Of a stretch of 64,000 bases of DNA, positions 50,201 to 61,995 are shown in pieces. The notes below the pieces were generated by a model. That model searched no databases, was not told the DNA's origin, and saw only the letters and a list, made by a program, of their open reading frames with translations. This stretch comes from Ciona savignyi (lineage: Eukaryota > Chordata > Ascidiacea > Phlebobranchia > Cionidae). The stretch is from the NCBI GenBank assembly GCA_000149265.1, contig CH002666.1:34093-98092 (forward strand). The letters are read 5' to 3'. The position numbers and the translations under genes are program-made. The stretch's first letter is position 1. Every line of letters begins with the position of its first letter.

Positions 50201-53200
50201 AATAGAACTACTTTTACTATTTCATTTTTATTGTACTATGACTTTTCATTCGATCATGATGTCATAATTAAGCTTGACACACTTAAAGTGTTGTATACTG
50301 ACACTTACAAAAAATCATAGCCATATTCATTTTGTAAAGAGCAATTACACAAGTAACGGACAAAGTGTATTTAAACACACCTGTAGTCGTAGTACGGTCG
50401 GATCATAGCTAAATTGCATGTGATGGTATTCTGTAATATTCGTTCAGAACAGGGACTGCTAGGTCCAGAAACGAAGCCTTCATCTTCATCAATGTGAACA
50501 TCATAAGACTGTGTGAATGGATATTAAATACAGTTTAATTTAAGTTAAATGAAGCTTGTTTAGAAAAGAGCTTTAATCAGGTATATTAACTTTAAAAAAA
50601 AGTTTTTGTATGCCACTCTTATCTATGGTTGATTCAATTGTAGATTCAAAACCGAATGGTCTACACCAATCTTTTTTATTGTGAACATCACGCGAAGATG
50701 TAAATGGATATTAAATGTTAGATATGACTGGCCTTATTCTAATCTATTTGGATTTGGAAATATTTCTGAATCGTTATTTAAAATATTAATTTTACACAGG
50801 TCTTAAATACATTACAGCATACAAATTGTTTTTTTGTGTAAATTAAAAAAAAACAATATTATGGTTAACTAAATCTAAAAACACAAAATTAATTTGAAAT
50901 ATTTTAGTTTTTTTACATTCACATAAAACTTTTTCAAATCATATTTTTCAATAACCAAATTTAAAACGTATCGGTTAAACAAAAAAGATCTAAATCATTC
51001 TCCATTTAATTAGAATCTTGCTTCTAAAATGGTTATAAGGGTGGGTGGGTAGTGGGGCGAATCTATATATCGAAAAGAGCAATTGTCCAAGATTCACATG
51101 AGGGTTAGAATGAATGAGATATATTATGCAGTTCAGATATATTATGCAGTTCAAATAAATGTATCTCTGAATATAAGTATTTCCTTATTTTGTCTATTAG
51201 TGACTTGAATTGTGGGTACTTTTTACGGTAGGGAAGGAATGAAAAGATTCAAAATAGGCAAAGGGAGGCATGTAACACAAAAGGTTGAGAACCACTGGTC
51301 TAAACATTTTTTTGAGATTGAAAATGTCAATTTTTGTAAAAATTGTAATAATATAGTCATGCTCAGTCGAAATTTTCTCAGAATTGTATTGGGTTTGTTA
51401 TCACTTGATGACTGAGGCAAATTCCGTTGTTATTCAAGAAACGAAGAGTCTTTTTATTAAATTTTATTGGAATGATACTTTTTTCCACTACTGCATGTGG
51501 CCACTAAAAAGTGATATTCCAAAAGTTAATATTATAGCTATAAATTTAAAAACATTATTTTGCAACCAAATTTAAACTATTTTAAATACAGGTCAAAATG
51601 AGAAAAGTCAACTTAAAAATGTTCTCATATTTACATCGAAGATTTCGGAATAGTAGAAATCAGGAGTGTTATTTCTATCTATGGAAGTTTCTGGATGAAT
51701 TGATTTCCTCATATTTGGTGAGTGTTCCTTTACATGGCGACCTGGTAAATAAATCAATTGTAGGCCAGGGATGGTTAAATCGTCTTAAATAGGTTTTACA
51801 AAGCGAAAGGACCAAAGAAACCTTGAAACTTTAACATTTTGTACAAAGTCAAATGAACTTATTATGGAAGTAGACTTTTTAAGTCTCAACTTTCATAGAA
51901 TATTTAATTGCAGAGAGGCAGCTATATGCTGACAGATTTATTTTTTACTGAAACATTATCTTTCGCGATTGATAATTATAGATTCACTTGTGCTTTAGCT
52001 GTGGAATCAAACAACAAAGAAGTCAGAATATTCAATTTATAAAAAGGGTAACACTAGCTTACAACTATGATTCAGTTGGCAGGCGGAACTGGAAAACAGT
52101 TAGATTATAAAATATAAATACGATTAAAACACGCCAGTACCTTACCTTGATTTGCTGGCAATAATGAAGACAAGCGGAAAGTCTTTAATTGGCTCCAACT
52201 GCAGTCCACCTTGGGGTTATGATACTTTGAATGTCTGCAAAGTATTATTAGATTTGATGACAATAGTCTTAACATCTACATAGTGTATTAGTATANNNNN
52301 NNNNNNNNNNNNNNNNNNNNNNNNNNNNNNNNNNNNNNNNNNNNNNNNNNNNNNNNNNNNNNNNNNNNNNNNNNNNNNNNNNNNNNNNNNNNNNNNNNNN
52401 NNNNNNNNNNNNNNNNNNNNNNNNNNNNNNNNNNNNNNNNNNNNNNNNNNNNNNNNNNNNNNNNNNNNNNNNNNNNNNNNNNNNNNNNNNNNNNNNNNNN
52501 NNNNNNNNNNNNNNNNCATATTTGATAAAATTGGTTAAAATTTTCTCTACATAAATGAAACTAAAAACGACGTATTTTTAAGTACTGAAAAAAATAAGCA
52601 ATCAGTTACTTTTCTGGGTTGGATTTTATGGTTAACACACCATGATATCCGATTTACAACTTATCAAAATGGACATGGCAACATATACCAGTATGCAGTT
52701 TTGTAAACAGTTGGAAAAGTTACAAAATTTAAAACTCTCCATTTACTGAACCTGAATAAAAACTGAGGATAATCAGGAGTTTCTTTTTTCAGTGTGTTTG
52801 AGTGCATAACTGAAAGTTGATCGGTGGAATTATCTTTGGATTGAGATGTCAAACATAATAGGAGATGTAGAACTGATCTGGTGGTTTCATTTTCATCTAA
52901 AATGTCATTTGTTAAAATAATGTCACAATATGTAACTACATGTTATGCTTTACTGTGTGATTTAGATCACAGATATATCAATGTCTTCCACATACAGCAC
53001 TCTGCAATGGTCTTTCAGTAACCCAACTGTGCTCATATGCTTGGATATTACTAGTTTTAGTTCAACCCATTAAATTATTCGGTGCACAAGGACTCAAACA
53101 AGTAACTTGCTGCTGGATACGTATCTTTTCCATGTTATAAAGCCCCTTTCCTACCAAAGCTAAACATGGTTATCAACCGGTCAATTGGTTGAGCTGGAGG

Positions 53201-53612
53201 GTAAAAAGACTGAACCATCAGCTGAGTGGTGGATAAAAACCAGCAGTTAGCTACTTGTTTGACTTCTTGGGCAATCAGCGGACATTGAGTTAAGCCAGTA
53301 ATTTAATGGGTCAAATTAAAACTGTAGCATGTCCAACTATAGTCATTAAGAAATCTGACTATGATTGGTGTTATAACACTGTCTGCATTATCCTACCACT
53401 AAAACATCCTGTCCAGCCCCTATGACATAAAGTACAGTTACCAGACACGCATTTGTAATTAAAACTTACCCAACCCGCAAGCTTCAAGTTGTGCGTCGAG
53501 ATCATGATTAGTATTAAACCGCAACATTTCCAACACCAACTTAACATTGTTAGAATGCCCAGCCAATAACCTCCAGTAATAAGAATCTTTGCGATGCTTG
53601 GCCAACAGTTTG
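35274..53612 (-). CDS. TUBGCP6: Gamma-tubulin complex component 6 (GCP6), 5' end missing
   Basis: GCP6 is a Spc97/Spc98-family subunit of the gamma-tubulin ring complex that nucleates microtubules at centrosomes. Exons, 5' to 3': 53470-53612, 52752-52896, 52146-52234, (one unresolved), 50381-50508, 49897-49971, 48850-49075, 48163-48354, 47383-47507, 46570-46777, 46036-46260, 45486-45635, 44614-44786, 43983-44106, 42648-42885, 42170-42270, one from 40689 into a gap, 40168-40339, 39048-39171, 38238-38394, 37463-37633, 36990-37105, 36104-36213, 35698-35822, 35274-35362. All other phases agree. The GRIP1 half has AEWGTCYKRL, FPTGVSLLTYLYEEAL and SWVFRGLCAEPSDEFMI; a charged coiled-coil and disordered insert follows. 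The GRIP2 half has LRHFLLLEDGEFGQ, WPCNIVITES, YRHEMHNFVKIIQGY and KGYQPHLENFLVRLNF at the C-terminus. The long insert and its motifs favour GCP6 over GCP2-5. About 1,135 residues are visible. Confidence 0.93.
35980..36090 (+). mobile_element. tRNA-like SINE, second family
   Basis: It starts 'ggtcgtgtggccgaatggtt' (D-arm/A-box-like) and ends with 'acgggttcgaaact' (T-arm/B box), with an interior too long for a simple tRNA. It shares its head and 'aacggtcctggtgac' with 58890-58980. Confidence 0.55.
36470..36722. mobile_element. Palindromic MITE, full copy
   Basis: Long imperfect inverted ends: 'ggaaggagggaaactgcaca' near 36518 pairs with 'tgtgcgatttccctccttcc' near 36653, and 'aacactaaaaggaggga' with 'tccctccttttagtttt'. 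There is no coding content. It lies in the TUBGCP6 intron between the exons at 36213 and 36990. Confidence 0.85.
38103..38232 (+). mobile_element. SINE 3' half abutting a TUBGCP6 splice donor
   Basis: It runs from 'acacaacacactgcaatagc' to the TATCC tail 'atatcctatcctatac'. It ends within about 6 bp of the donor of the exon at 38238, so the start of that intron is SINE sequence. Confidence 0.85.
39178..39565. repeat. 30-bp intronic minisatellite, about 13 copies, AG-free on the sense strand
   Basis: The unit is 'agagggatcatgtgaaattg' plus 'atggtggaat' on the plus strand. On the TUBGCP6 sense strand it is pyrimidine-rich and has no AG. It directly precedes the acceptor CCCACTCAG at 39172 of the exon 39048-39171. 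In the frame of that exon an in-frame TAA near 39566 and the absence of any AG in between make it intronic, not coding. Confidence 0.9.
40503..40602. other. Assembly gap (100 N)
   Basis: A run of N. A TUBGCP6 exon starting at about 40689 (WANMGKTSNLYCEV) appears to run into it. Confidence 0.99.
45322..45452 (+). mobile_element. SINE 3' part
   Basis: It contains 'tacaacacactgcaatagtt', 'taacccgacagtgggcacga' and the tail 'aataaacatgaagaacatat'. It lies in a TUBGCP6 intron. Confidence 0.75.
47086..47371 (+). mobile_element. tRNA-derived SINE, full length
   Basis: It has the head 'ggtttagagcgaagattttc', the B-box-like 'gcaggttctgaact' and the tail 'catcctatcctatcctattt'. It lies in a TUBGCP6 intron and ends about 12 bp before the donor side of exon 47383-47507. 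Confidence 0.85.
49472..49731 (+). mobile_element. tRNA-derived SINE, full length
   Basis: It has 'cttagtctggcggtttagtg' at the head, a body close to the consensus and 'acggggataaacatgaatag' at the end. It lies in the TUBGCP6 intron between exons 49897-49971 and 48850-49075. Confidence 0.88.
52296..52516. other. Assembly gap (221 N)
   Basis: A run of N inside a TUBGCP6 intron; the flanking exons are phase-compatible without a missing exon. Confidence 0.99.
53160..53340 (+). mobile_element. Very degenerate SINE
   Basis: It keeps 'ccggtcaattggttgagctg', 'cttcttgggcaatcagcgga' and 'taatgggtcaaatt' in family order. It lies in a TUBGCP6 intron. Confidence 0.4.
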
Positions 53613-55172
53613 CTGAAGTCGCAAATAAGGTTAAGCAATAGCAGCAAATAAATATGTTATTTTTTTAAAACACCAATGTGTCATTAAACTGCGATATGTA
53701 GATCAACTTTGCCTTTTCTTGCGAATTCTATTAACGTTCACACTTTACAGAGAAAGTTTTTTTATGGCGTTTATGAAGTAAAATTACGTTTATAAAAACA
53801 AAACAAACAACATGTACCGGTATACAATGATGACACATTATATGCAAGCACAAGCGTTATGTATTTATTACTTTGGTTTTCCTGTAATTCATGATGCATT
53901 GCACCAACGTTTTTCAATTTTTTTTAATACTAGGTTTGACACAAATCATTTTTTTAATAATAGGATTCGTGTTTGTGTCTCTATGAATGAGAAAAAGCAA
54001 GATTTAAATAATCTGGTTTTAACTGAAATACTATGGTGAATGAAATTCTCTAAAAAATTTTTTTATTTTTGAGAACTAAACCGAAAAAGGATTTTAAAAA
54101 CTTACTGATCATAAAATGCTTTAAATATTTTGATTTTCAATTTCTTTTCTTCAGAGATGAGAGGAACTCTTCCATTTCGTTTCTTTCCTTCAGGAGATTG
54201 TCTTCCTTTCAGCACAAATATTCTCGCAAGACGATCAACACATTTAAGGAAACTGTTGCTATTTTCATGGCCATCCATAATTTACTTTGGAGAATTTTTA
54301 CTAAGGCCAATAGCTTAACATCTCTTATGACTCTAAACAAATTTATTTTCTCGATATTAGTAAATTTTACAATTTCAATTTACTAAAAAGCATTGCAATA
54401 GTAAATTCAATATTACTGCTTAATAAACGCAAAGTGAACTTATAAACAAACCAAATATAACTGTGCATGAAAATAAACTTATTTATACAGTCCATAAAGA
54501 AAACACCAATATGTAGAGTCCCACAACATCAACACAAAAAGACCATAAAACAAATGGAGTGAAATAGGCAAAAGCGGTCATATCATAAGTTTTGCGGTTA
54601 TATTAATTTAGTAGGCCTAAGCAATATACGGGAAACCAACATATTGTTTTTTAATCAGGACATGCCGGGTGATAGTATCTACCACATTAGCCCTATGGAT
54701 CATTCAGAGAAATTGTTGACTTTACAGAATGTAAACCAGAATGTACTTAAAACAATCACTATGGGAATTTATTTCGGTTGTATACAATTAACTTGGCCAT
54801 CAGCAAATTTATATACCTGTAAAAAAATTGCCTGTAACGAGTAATTTTGCAGGTCCACACAACCGCCCACACAGTGGGTACTAACTTAACAAGCAAGCCA
54901 GAGCGCAAAAAACATAGAAACTGATGAAACTCAGTGAAGGGCATACTAGGGATCGTCCATAGGATATAGGTGTAAACAAAAGTAACATATGCAACATTAA
55001 GTAAAGCTTTTTGATGAACTTCTAACCAACAACATACCCACCCAACTTCGACAACTTAGTTATGTACACCACTGAATAAATTAATTTAACCTACACAATG
55101 TTTCGTGCACAAATATATAATTTAGGTATATTTTACACTATAATGGCTGCATTTTAAAACTCTAAGTATCAG
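53613..55172. other. Stretch expected to hold TUBGCP6 5' exons; none identified
   Basis: The first visible TUBGCP6 exon (53470-53612) starts inside a codon and has no ATG, so start exons should lie between here and CCDC124. Open frames such as 54759-54944 on the minus strand resemble no part of GCP6 I can recognise. Confidence 0.4.
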
Positions 55173-55853
55173 TTACTTTGAATTGTAGGATACACTCTTT
55201 TGATTCATCGGATTTTCAGGGGATTTCTGCCAAGTCTTTCTTAAAATTTGTCGTAGTTGGGAAAGTTTAAGATTTGGATTTTCCGCTTTTAATTGGGGCA
55301 TGTGCTCCTCTTCAAACTTTTTGAAGGAAGCTTTCATTCTACGCTCTGGGTGCCGATCAACTTCTTCTCCCACAGTCAGCACTGTAATAGCATCCGTCAC
55401 CGACCGTGCTTCCACTGTACCAGTCTCCGACAAGTTGTTTGCAATGGTTTGATTTATATTTATATCCAAAATATCGTCCTGTACTGCAATGTTTTTCTTT
55501 TTCAAGGACTGAGTTTTTTCTTGCGCAAGGTTCTCTGCTTTTTCCTTTTGCTTCTGAATCTCAATATCCGCTTGTGTAACTTTGCGCGGAGCTGGTTTGG
55601 CAGATTTTCCTGCTGAACTCTGATCCGCCTCATATAACTCGGCTAACTCTTTTTTCTTTTTTAAAGCTTCAATCCTTTTTTGCTCCTGGGCCTCTTTTCT
55701 TTGTTGTTTCCGCAAGTTGTTCCGGTCATCATCCTGCCACAATAAATCTTCTTCTTGCTTTTTCTTTTGTTCCTGCTTTTCAGCGTGTTGTGCAGCCTTC
55801 CGAGCTCTTGCCTCAACTGCTTTTGTGTTAGTTCCCTGAAACTTTTTGGGCAT
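55173..55853 (-). CDS. CCDC124: CCDC124, ribosome-binding coiled-coil protein (Lso2 family)
   Basis: CCDC124 and its yeast relative Lso2 bind inactive 80S ribosomes and help translation resume after stress; human CCDC124 has also been reported at the centrosome and midbody. This is an intronless 226-residue protein, almost the same length as human CCDC124. It starts with the hallmark MPKKFQGTNTKAVEARARKA, continues as a Lys/Glu-rich coiled coil to about residue 120, and ends with the conserved globular part: ARSVTDAITVL, VDRHPERRMKASFKKFEE, ENPNLKLSQLRQIL and SPENPMNQ. The ATG at 55853 matches the family start. It lies upstream of TUBGCP6 on the same strand. Confidence 0.96.
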   Translation of the reverse strand: MPKKFQGTNTKAVEARARKAAQHAEKQEQKKKQEEDLLWQDDDRNNLRKQQRKEAQEQKRIEALKKKKELAELYEADQSSAGKSAKPAPRKVTQADIEIQKQKEKAENLAQEKTQSLKKKNIAVQDDILDININQTIANNLSETGTVEARSVTDAITVLTVGEEVDRHPERRMKASFKKFEEEHMPQLKAENPNLKLSQLRQILRKTWQKSPENPMNQKSVSYNSK

Positions 55854-56264
55854 TACCGTTGAAGGGTTGTGTTTAACAGAAAAAATGATATCTTGTAAAT
55901 ATTCACGTGTGTGAGACCAACAATGGGATAGAAATTAATAATAAAAGCAACTTCTGGAATACCTATAACAAATCTGTCAAGCTGTAAAAACTTTGCAATA
56001 TTTAGTTTAAAAACAATGTGGATAAAGGAAGTAATTTTAGTAGGCTAGGCTTTATAACAGTTCAAAGTGCAGGTATGGCATGCGCCCGAGCTATTGGGTG
56101 GTAAGTGCCTTTTTACAAAATGTTGTTTTATTCTTATGCTTAACCTAAAAATCAGGTCCATACTAGCCTTGACTGTAAATTGTACACCACCTTGCAGTGC
56201 CAGTTGGTATAATAGTGAGGTGTTTACTGTTTATATTTACTATTAAATCCATTTATTAAAAATC

Positions 56265-56350
56265 TGCGGTTGAGATTAGTGTTTGCGGCAAGTTTAAAGT
56301 TAGTTACCATAGTTTTAGTGAGCAGTTTTCATTTTCCCACTTTTCCCAAC
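56265..56350. mobile_element. Half copy of the palindromic MITE
   Basis: 'ggttgagattagtgtttgcg' and 'tagttttagtgagcagtttt' match the right half of the 31.5 kb element. Confidence 0.6.
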
Positions 56351-56428
56351 AATGCTTTAAACTAATCACAAACACATATATTATTGTGGTTGTATTCATT
56401 TTGGGCTACCCACACTGACGTTTAAAAC

Positions 56429-56722
56429 GCCCGTTGGTCTAATGGTTAAGTGCGTCGCCTTTCAATCGAAAGGTTGCAGGTGCGAAACTGGTCGTTAGCT
56501 AGTCGGTTGTGTCCTTGACAAGGCACTTTACGTACATTGCCTGAAGGCTGAACCCAGCGGATTAATGGGTTCTACCAAATTGAAGGAACGTGTCTATCAT
56601 ATACAACACACTGAAATAGCTCCGGTAACCCGACGATGGGCGCGAGGTGATCTGACGATTGCCCGTGTGTTAACCCCCTTGGTTTTCCCATTCACGGGGA
56701 TAAAGATGAATATCCTATCCTA
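56429..56722 (+). mobile_element. tRNA-derived SINE, best-preserved copy
   Basis: The head 'gcccgttggtctaatggtta' is A-box-like, 'gttgcaggtgcgaaact' is B-box-like, then comes the whole conserved body and the tail 'gatgaatatcctatccta'. It makes a good reference for the family. Confidence 0.92.
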
Positions 56723-57095
56723 AACGATAAACTAGGATAAAACAATACTATACCTCTATGGATTTTAGCTGACGCAAGGGGATTTCCCACTTTAGGTATC
56801 CCAGATATATACCAAGCAGAGTGGAAATATTTTAAATTTTCGGTTCACGTTTGTTTCGGGTTTAAATGATTTAAAATTATATGGTTTGCGAACCGCTTCG
56901 AACAAAGCAAAGCAACCGCTCAGAAATCGTTTCGGGTTAGAAAGATTTGACATACAACATACAGAGCTCATCCAGTAAACTCGAGATTCAAAATTCACAA
57001 ATATCCTGTTTAATAATGAAATTGGGATTACGGAAATTGGATCCGTTTAGTTGGTAAATTTTTATACAAACATAAATTTCGGAAATTCTTGGTTT

Positions 57096-57370
57096 GTACG
57101 TCGCAATGCAGCCGAAAAGTTTCAGGTTCGAACCTGATTGCTTGCTAGTCGTTTAATGTGACTTTGGAAAAGGCACTAGCGGACATTACCTATACTCGGT
57201 TAATTAACTACTAAATTAAAGAAACTTATCAATCACACACCGCAATAGTTCAGGTAATCCGACGGTGGTTGCAAGGTAGTTTCACGATTTCCCTCTAAGA
57301 AGGCTCCCCTATGTATTCGCGGGTATTCTGGGGATTGTCAGCGTGAAAACTCTTGAGTTTTCTATTCATC
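57096..57370 (+). mobile_element. Degenerate SINE
   Basis: It has a B-box 'caggttcgaacctga', then 'aaaggcactagcggacatta', 'cacaccgcaatagttcaggt' and 'taatccgacggtgg', with many changes. Confidence 0.7.
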
Positions 57371-58172
57371 AAAAAATATAATTAACCTATCCAAATAAAT
57401 GGTTCAACCCGGTTCTGGTTTACTACAATTTACAATTCGAGTTCTTTTTTTTAAGAAAATAAACTGCTTAAGCCGGTTTACGGGTTCGTCTTGTTTTTTT
57501 TATTAATTCATGGAACTCTCAATGTTAGTTGAACCCTTTGCTGCACCATCACGATCAACACAATGTGTGTTGTAATATAATAATTAAGGCTGCATGCAAA
57601 ATTTACACCCAAATATAAAAAAAACAAGTTAGTAACTAAAAAACTAATATTTTAAACAATTAATTTATAGATAACTGGGATAATCAATCAATAATAGGAT
57701 AGGCCTAGATCTTTTACTTTTGCTCTATCAATTGAACCATCGGGCGAGTTATGTCCGGTAGGAATAGGTTAGTACCTTGCACTAAAATACAGGCAGCTAG
57801 CGGCGGCGAGTTTTCGATTCAAGCACCGTTCGTCCCAAGGTCCGCCGCGTTGCCCCTCACCAGCTACACACTTATTTTTTAATACTTTTTATAGATACTT
57901 TACCTTGTTTTAAAAACATACTTTTGTAGGTACTATTAAAAACTTATACTTGAATTGAAAAAAGGTGAATCTTATAGTTTGTATACCACAAAACGAGGTT
58001 CATCAAAAACACACGTTTTAAGCATAAATCGTCCAAGATGGTGGGTGGGGTGGAAACCAGTGTAGTGCTGGTAAGTTGGATTGATGCGAAACCCCAAAAA
58101 GAAACCAGTGTCGTGTCCCTAGGCAAGGCAAGATTTGATGTTGCAGAAATCCGGTATTTTAATGGGAAATAG

Positions 58173-58428
58173 TCCGGCCAGTAAGGCTGGTAGTTTAGTG
58201 CGTCGCTTTCAGCCGAAGGTTCGAAACTGGTCGCAAGCTAGTCGGTTGTGTCCTTGGGCAAGGCACTTAACGGACATTGCCCGAACCCAGCAGATTAATA
58301 AATCATACACAACACATAACAAGAGCTCCGGTAACCTGGCGGTGGGCTCGAGGTAATGTGACGATTTCCCGTGTGTTAACCCCCTTGGGTTTTACTATTC
58401 ACGGGGATAAACATGATTATTCTATCCC
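58173..58428 (+). mobile_element. tRNA-derived SINE, full length with an internal deletion
   Basis: The head 'aaggctggtagtttagtgcg' and body match the 56.4 kb copy, but the stretch around 'gggttctaccaaattgaagg' is missing. Confidence 0.85.
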
Positions 58429-58507
58429 AAAACTAGGACAACGTCTATATATCGTATACAGCATACTGAATTGACCTAAAAATTACTATATTTCCAAAAG
58501 ATTACCT

Positions 58508-58770
58508 TTGTGAGTTGGTCTGTCGCCTTTCAGCCGAAGGGTTGTAGCGTCGAAACTGGTCGCCAGCAAGTCTGTATTGTCCAGATGCAAGGAACTTAAC
58601 GGACATTGCCTGAACCCAGCGGAATGACGAATTCTACCAAATTAAAGGAACGTCTAATTTATACACATCAACACACTGCAATATCTACCAGTCACCCGAC
58701 AGTAGGTGACCTAATAATTGCCCGTGTGGTAAAAGCCTAATGCGTTTTACCATTCCAGGGGAGAGACAGC
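58508..58770 (+). mobile_element. tRNA-derived SINE, diverged
   Basis: It contains 'tctgtcgcctttcagccgaa', 'cttaacggacattgcctgaa' and 'caacacactgcaata', and its tail has decayed. It lies about 80 bp after the previous copy, in the same direction. Confidence 0.8.
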
Positions 58771-58889
58771 TCCTACTCTTTTAACAGCAGCAATAGCCAT
58801 GCGCAACCATGCATGGAAAAAAAACGTTTCCTTTATTGTATTTCTGTTTTCATTTGTTAAAATATTACACGTGATAAAATGAAGATAAA

Positions 58890-58980
58890 TGTACGGTCGT
58901 GTGGCCGAATGGTTAACGCGACCGATACATTTACCGACTCTTATACAAAAAACGGTCCTGGTGACATCATGGTATAAAAT
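58890..58980 (+). mobile_element. tRNA-like SINE, second family, truncated
   Basis: It begins 'ggtcgtgtggccgaatggtt' and keeps 'acggtcctggtgac', like 35980-36090, but lacks the B box end. Confidence 0.55.
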
Positions 58981-59779
58981 GAAGCTTAATTTGAGTACGC
59001 AACTACTATACGTGTAGATATACACTATATAAAACAGGATAAGTTTTTAAAATATAAAGCAAGACGAAAGAATGATGAATAATTAACCAAATAAAAAGAA
59101 ATTGTACGTGATCACAAAATACGTATATGTAATACTGTATATACAAGCGAGGCTTTACAAATGATCATCATCAGTATCATCGTAAATCATGGCTGGGTTA
59201 GATAACCCGTTTGAATCCAACGTGCGTTTTTTCGACCGGATCTTATAAACCTGGAATAGCGAACATTAGGATCGGATATTTTGCCGGAAGTTACCGCACT
59301 GGAAGTTCTGGCAAATTTTATCGTATCGTTTTAAACCGCTGTGGTGTTGCGTGGTTGATGCGAAATAAAAGTACAAACACGTCGAGGACGAAGAACACGG
59401 ACAATCTTCAGATAACCAAGTGCTAATAATAACTAGAGAGTGTCAACCACCTGTTTAACCACCACTATTTGTAAAACACATGTTGTATGCCATATGTTTA
59501 TGCTACAGGGTCCCTTGTAACCACAACTTGTATTTTATACACTGAATATATAGTTTGTTTCTGCAAGCATAAACGCATGGGTCCCATAGTTATCAAACCA
59601 AATTTATTTTCCATGTGTAGTTAAAAAAAGAATAAACGTCTTAAATTTACGAACATTTTCACAACAAATGTTTTAAATTAAACCGTCGTTTCAAGCGCCG
59701 AAGTGAAATGAAGCTAAATTGCCAAAACAGCCCGATTTAGTTTTTCATGGTATCAGGGAATTTCTAGGCTTAGTAGATA

Positions 59780-61250
59780 AGTTTCTGTTTTTACATATGT
59801 GGGTCATGTTACGTAACAATTCTTAAAGTTTTAATCTGTTTTGTAGACTCCTTGTTGGAGATGTCAGTGCGATATGGCATGCCTGTCACAATCTTAATTC
59901 AGGAACATAACTTCGTTTTTAACGTAATTACCCTAAGTAAATGCTTTTTTCTTCTTTTAATTGGCACATACTGTCTAATGGTCTAACATTTCACCAAATC
60001 TGAATATAGTTAGAGCAGCCGTTTAAGCGCTATATGCCCCAAAAAGCTAATTTATTGGAAAAAAAACCTTTTGGATTTTAACGTCTCAGGGGAATTCCCC
60101 TAGATTCATTACCCAAAATTTTGATTTCTGCATATCTAGACCATGTTCTCTTACAAATGTCAAATTTTTATTGCGATTCCATTACTACTTTTGGTAGATG
60201 TCGGGGCGACATGGCATGCTTGTCACAATCATGATTTAAGAACGAAAATCCTGTTTTTAAGGTATTTTCCTATAGGTTATTTTTTTATTTTTTCTAAGTG
60301 ATAAATCAGTGACTAATGCACTTACATTTTAGAAAATCTGATTTTAATTGTAACTGCCGTTCAAGCGCTATGCCCAAAAAAGTCAATTTTTTTAGAAAAA
60401 AATACCGTTTTGTTTTGTAACGACCCAGGGGAATTTCCCTAGATTTATCACCCGAAATTTTGGTTTCTGTATGTCTAGACCATGTTGTCTAACAAATACC
60501 AAAGTTTCATTGCGATTCCATTTTTCCTTCTGGTAGATGTCGGGGCGACATGGCGTGCTTGTCACAATCATGATTTGAGAACAAAATCTTATTGTTTAGG
60601 GTATTTCCCTAGGTAATTTTTTATTTCTTTTAAGTGTTAATTTAGTTACTAATGCACTTACATTTTACCAAATCTGATTCAAATTAGCGCTGTCGTTTAA
60701 GCGCTATGCCCAAAAAAGCCAATTTTTTAGAAAAAAAATACCGTTTTGTTTTGTAACGTCCCAGGGGAATTCCCCTGGATTTATCACCCAAAATTTTGGT
60801 TTCTGTATATTTAGACCATGTTGTCTAACAAATAGCAAAGTTTCATTGCGATTCCATTTTTTCTTCTGGTAGATGTCGGGGCGACATGGCGTGCTTGTCA
60901 CAATCATGATTTGAGAACAAAATCCTATTGTTTAGGGTATTTCCCTAGGTAATTTTTTTATTTCTTTTATGTGTTAAATCAGTTACTAATGCACTTACAT
61001 TTCACCAAATCTGATTCAAATTGGTGCTGTCGTTTAAGCGCTATGCCCAAAAAAGCGAATTTTTTAGAAGAAAATACCGTTTTGGTTTTTAACGTCCCAG
61101 GGGAATTCCCCTGGTTTGATCTCCCAAAATTTAGGTTTCTGTTCATCTAGACCATGTTGTCTAACATATGGCGAAGTCTCATTGCGATTCCGTTATTCGT
61201 TCTGTTAGATGTCGGGGCGACATGCCATGCCTGTCAAGCGTTTGACGAAA
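59780..61250. repeat. Satellite, ~337-bp unit, 4 to 5 copies
   Basis: The marker 'agatgtcggggcgacatggc' or a variant occurs at 59859, 60196, 60535, 60871 and 61207, spacings 336-339 bp. Each unit also has a GGGGAATTCCCC-type palindrome, 'gtttaagcgctatgcccaaa' and 'ctagaccatgttgtct'. The first unit is the most diverged. It ends in an A-rich run near 61250. Confidence 0.95.
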
Positions 61251-61434
61251 AAAAAAAAAAAAACGAAAAAAAAAACGGACAAAAACAATATGTGTCCCAA
61301 TTTTTCAAATGGGACCCATAATTAGGTGGAATTACCGGTTCTATTGTAGTGCGTTGAAACAGTTTTTATCCAACATATTAATTCACTGTATTCTGGTAAC
61401 GTCACCTCAGTGCTTTGGCTTAAGACTTTGACAT

Positions 61435-61732
61435 GTCCGGCCGGTTGGTCTAGCGGTAAAGTGCGTCGAAATCGAAATGTTGCAGATTCGAAACTGATCG
61501 CTAGCTAGTTGGATGTGTCTTTGGGCAAGGCACTTTACGGACATTGCCTGAACCCAGCGGAAAAATGGGTTCTATCAATTTGAAGGAACGTGTCTTTCAT
61601 ATACAACACATTACAATAGCTCCGGTAACCCGACGGTGGGCGTGAGGCGATCTGACGATTTCCTCCCATGGTGTTTACCCCCTTAGTTTTCCCATTCACG
61701 GGGGTAAACATGAATATCCTATCCTATCCTAA
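61435..61732 (+). mobile_element. tRNA-derived SINE, full length
   Basis: The head 'ccggttggtctagcggtaaa' is a clear A box, with B-box-like 'gcagattcgaaactg'; the tail is 'aatatcctatcctatccta'. Confidence 0.9.
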
Positions 61733-61774
61733 GACATATTCTATATTGAAATAGAATATTCATGTTAATTCCTG

Positions 61775-61995
61775 TGTTAACACACGGGCGGTCGTCAGAT
61801 CACCTTGCGCCCACATTCAGGTTACCGAAGCTGTAGCAGTGTGATGTGCATGATTTTAAACGTTTCTTGATTTTGGGTAAACCCACCATTCTAATGGGTT
61901 CAGACAATGTCCTGTCCAAGGACACCACCGACTTGCTGGCGACCAGTTTTAAAGCTGAAATTCTTGGGATGAAAGGCATCGCACTAATGTTGCCA
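61775..61995 (-). mobile_element. Degenerate SINE, minus strand
   Basis: Reverse-strand landmarks are present (gtcagatcaccttgcgccca, aatgggttcagacaatgtcc), pointing toward the preceding plus-strand copy. Confidence 0.7.
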
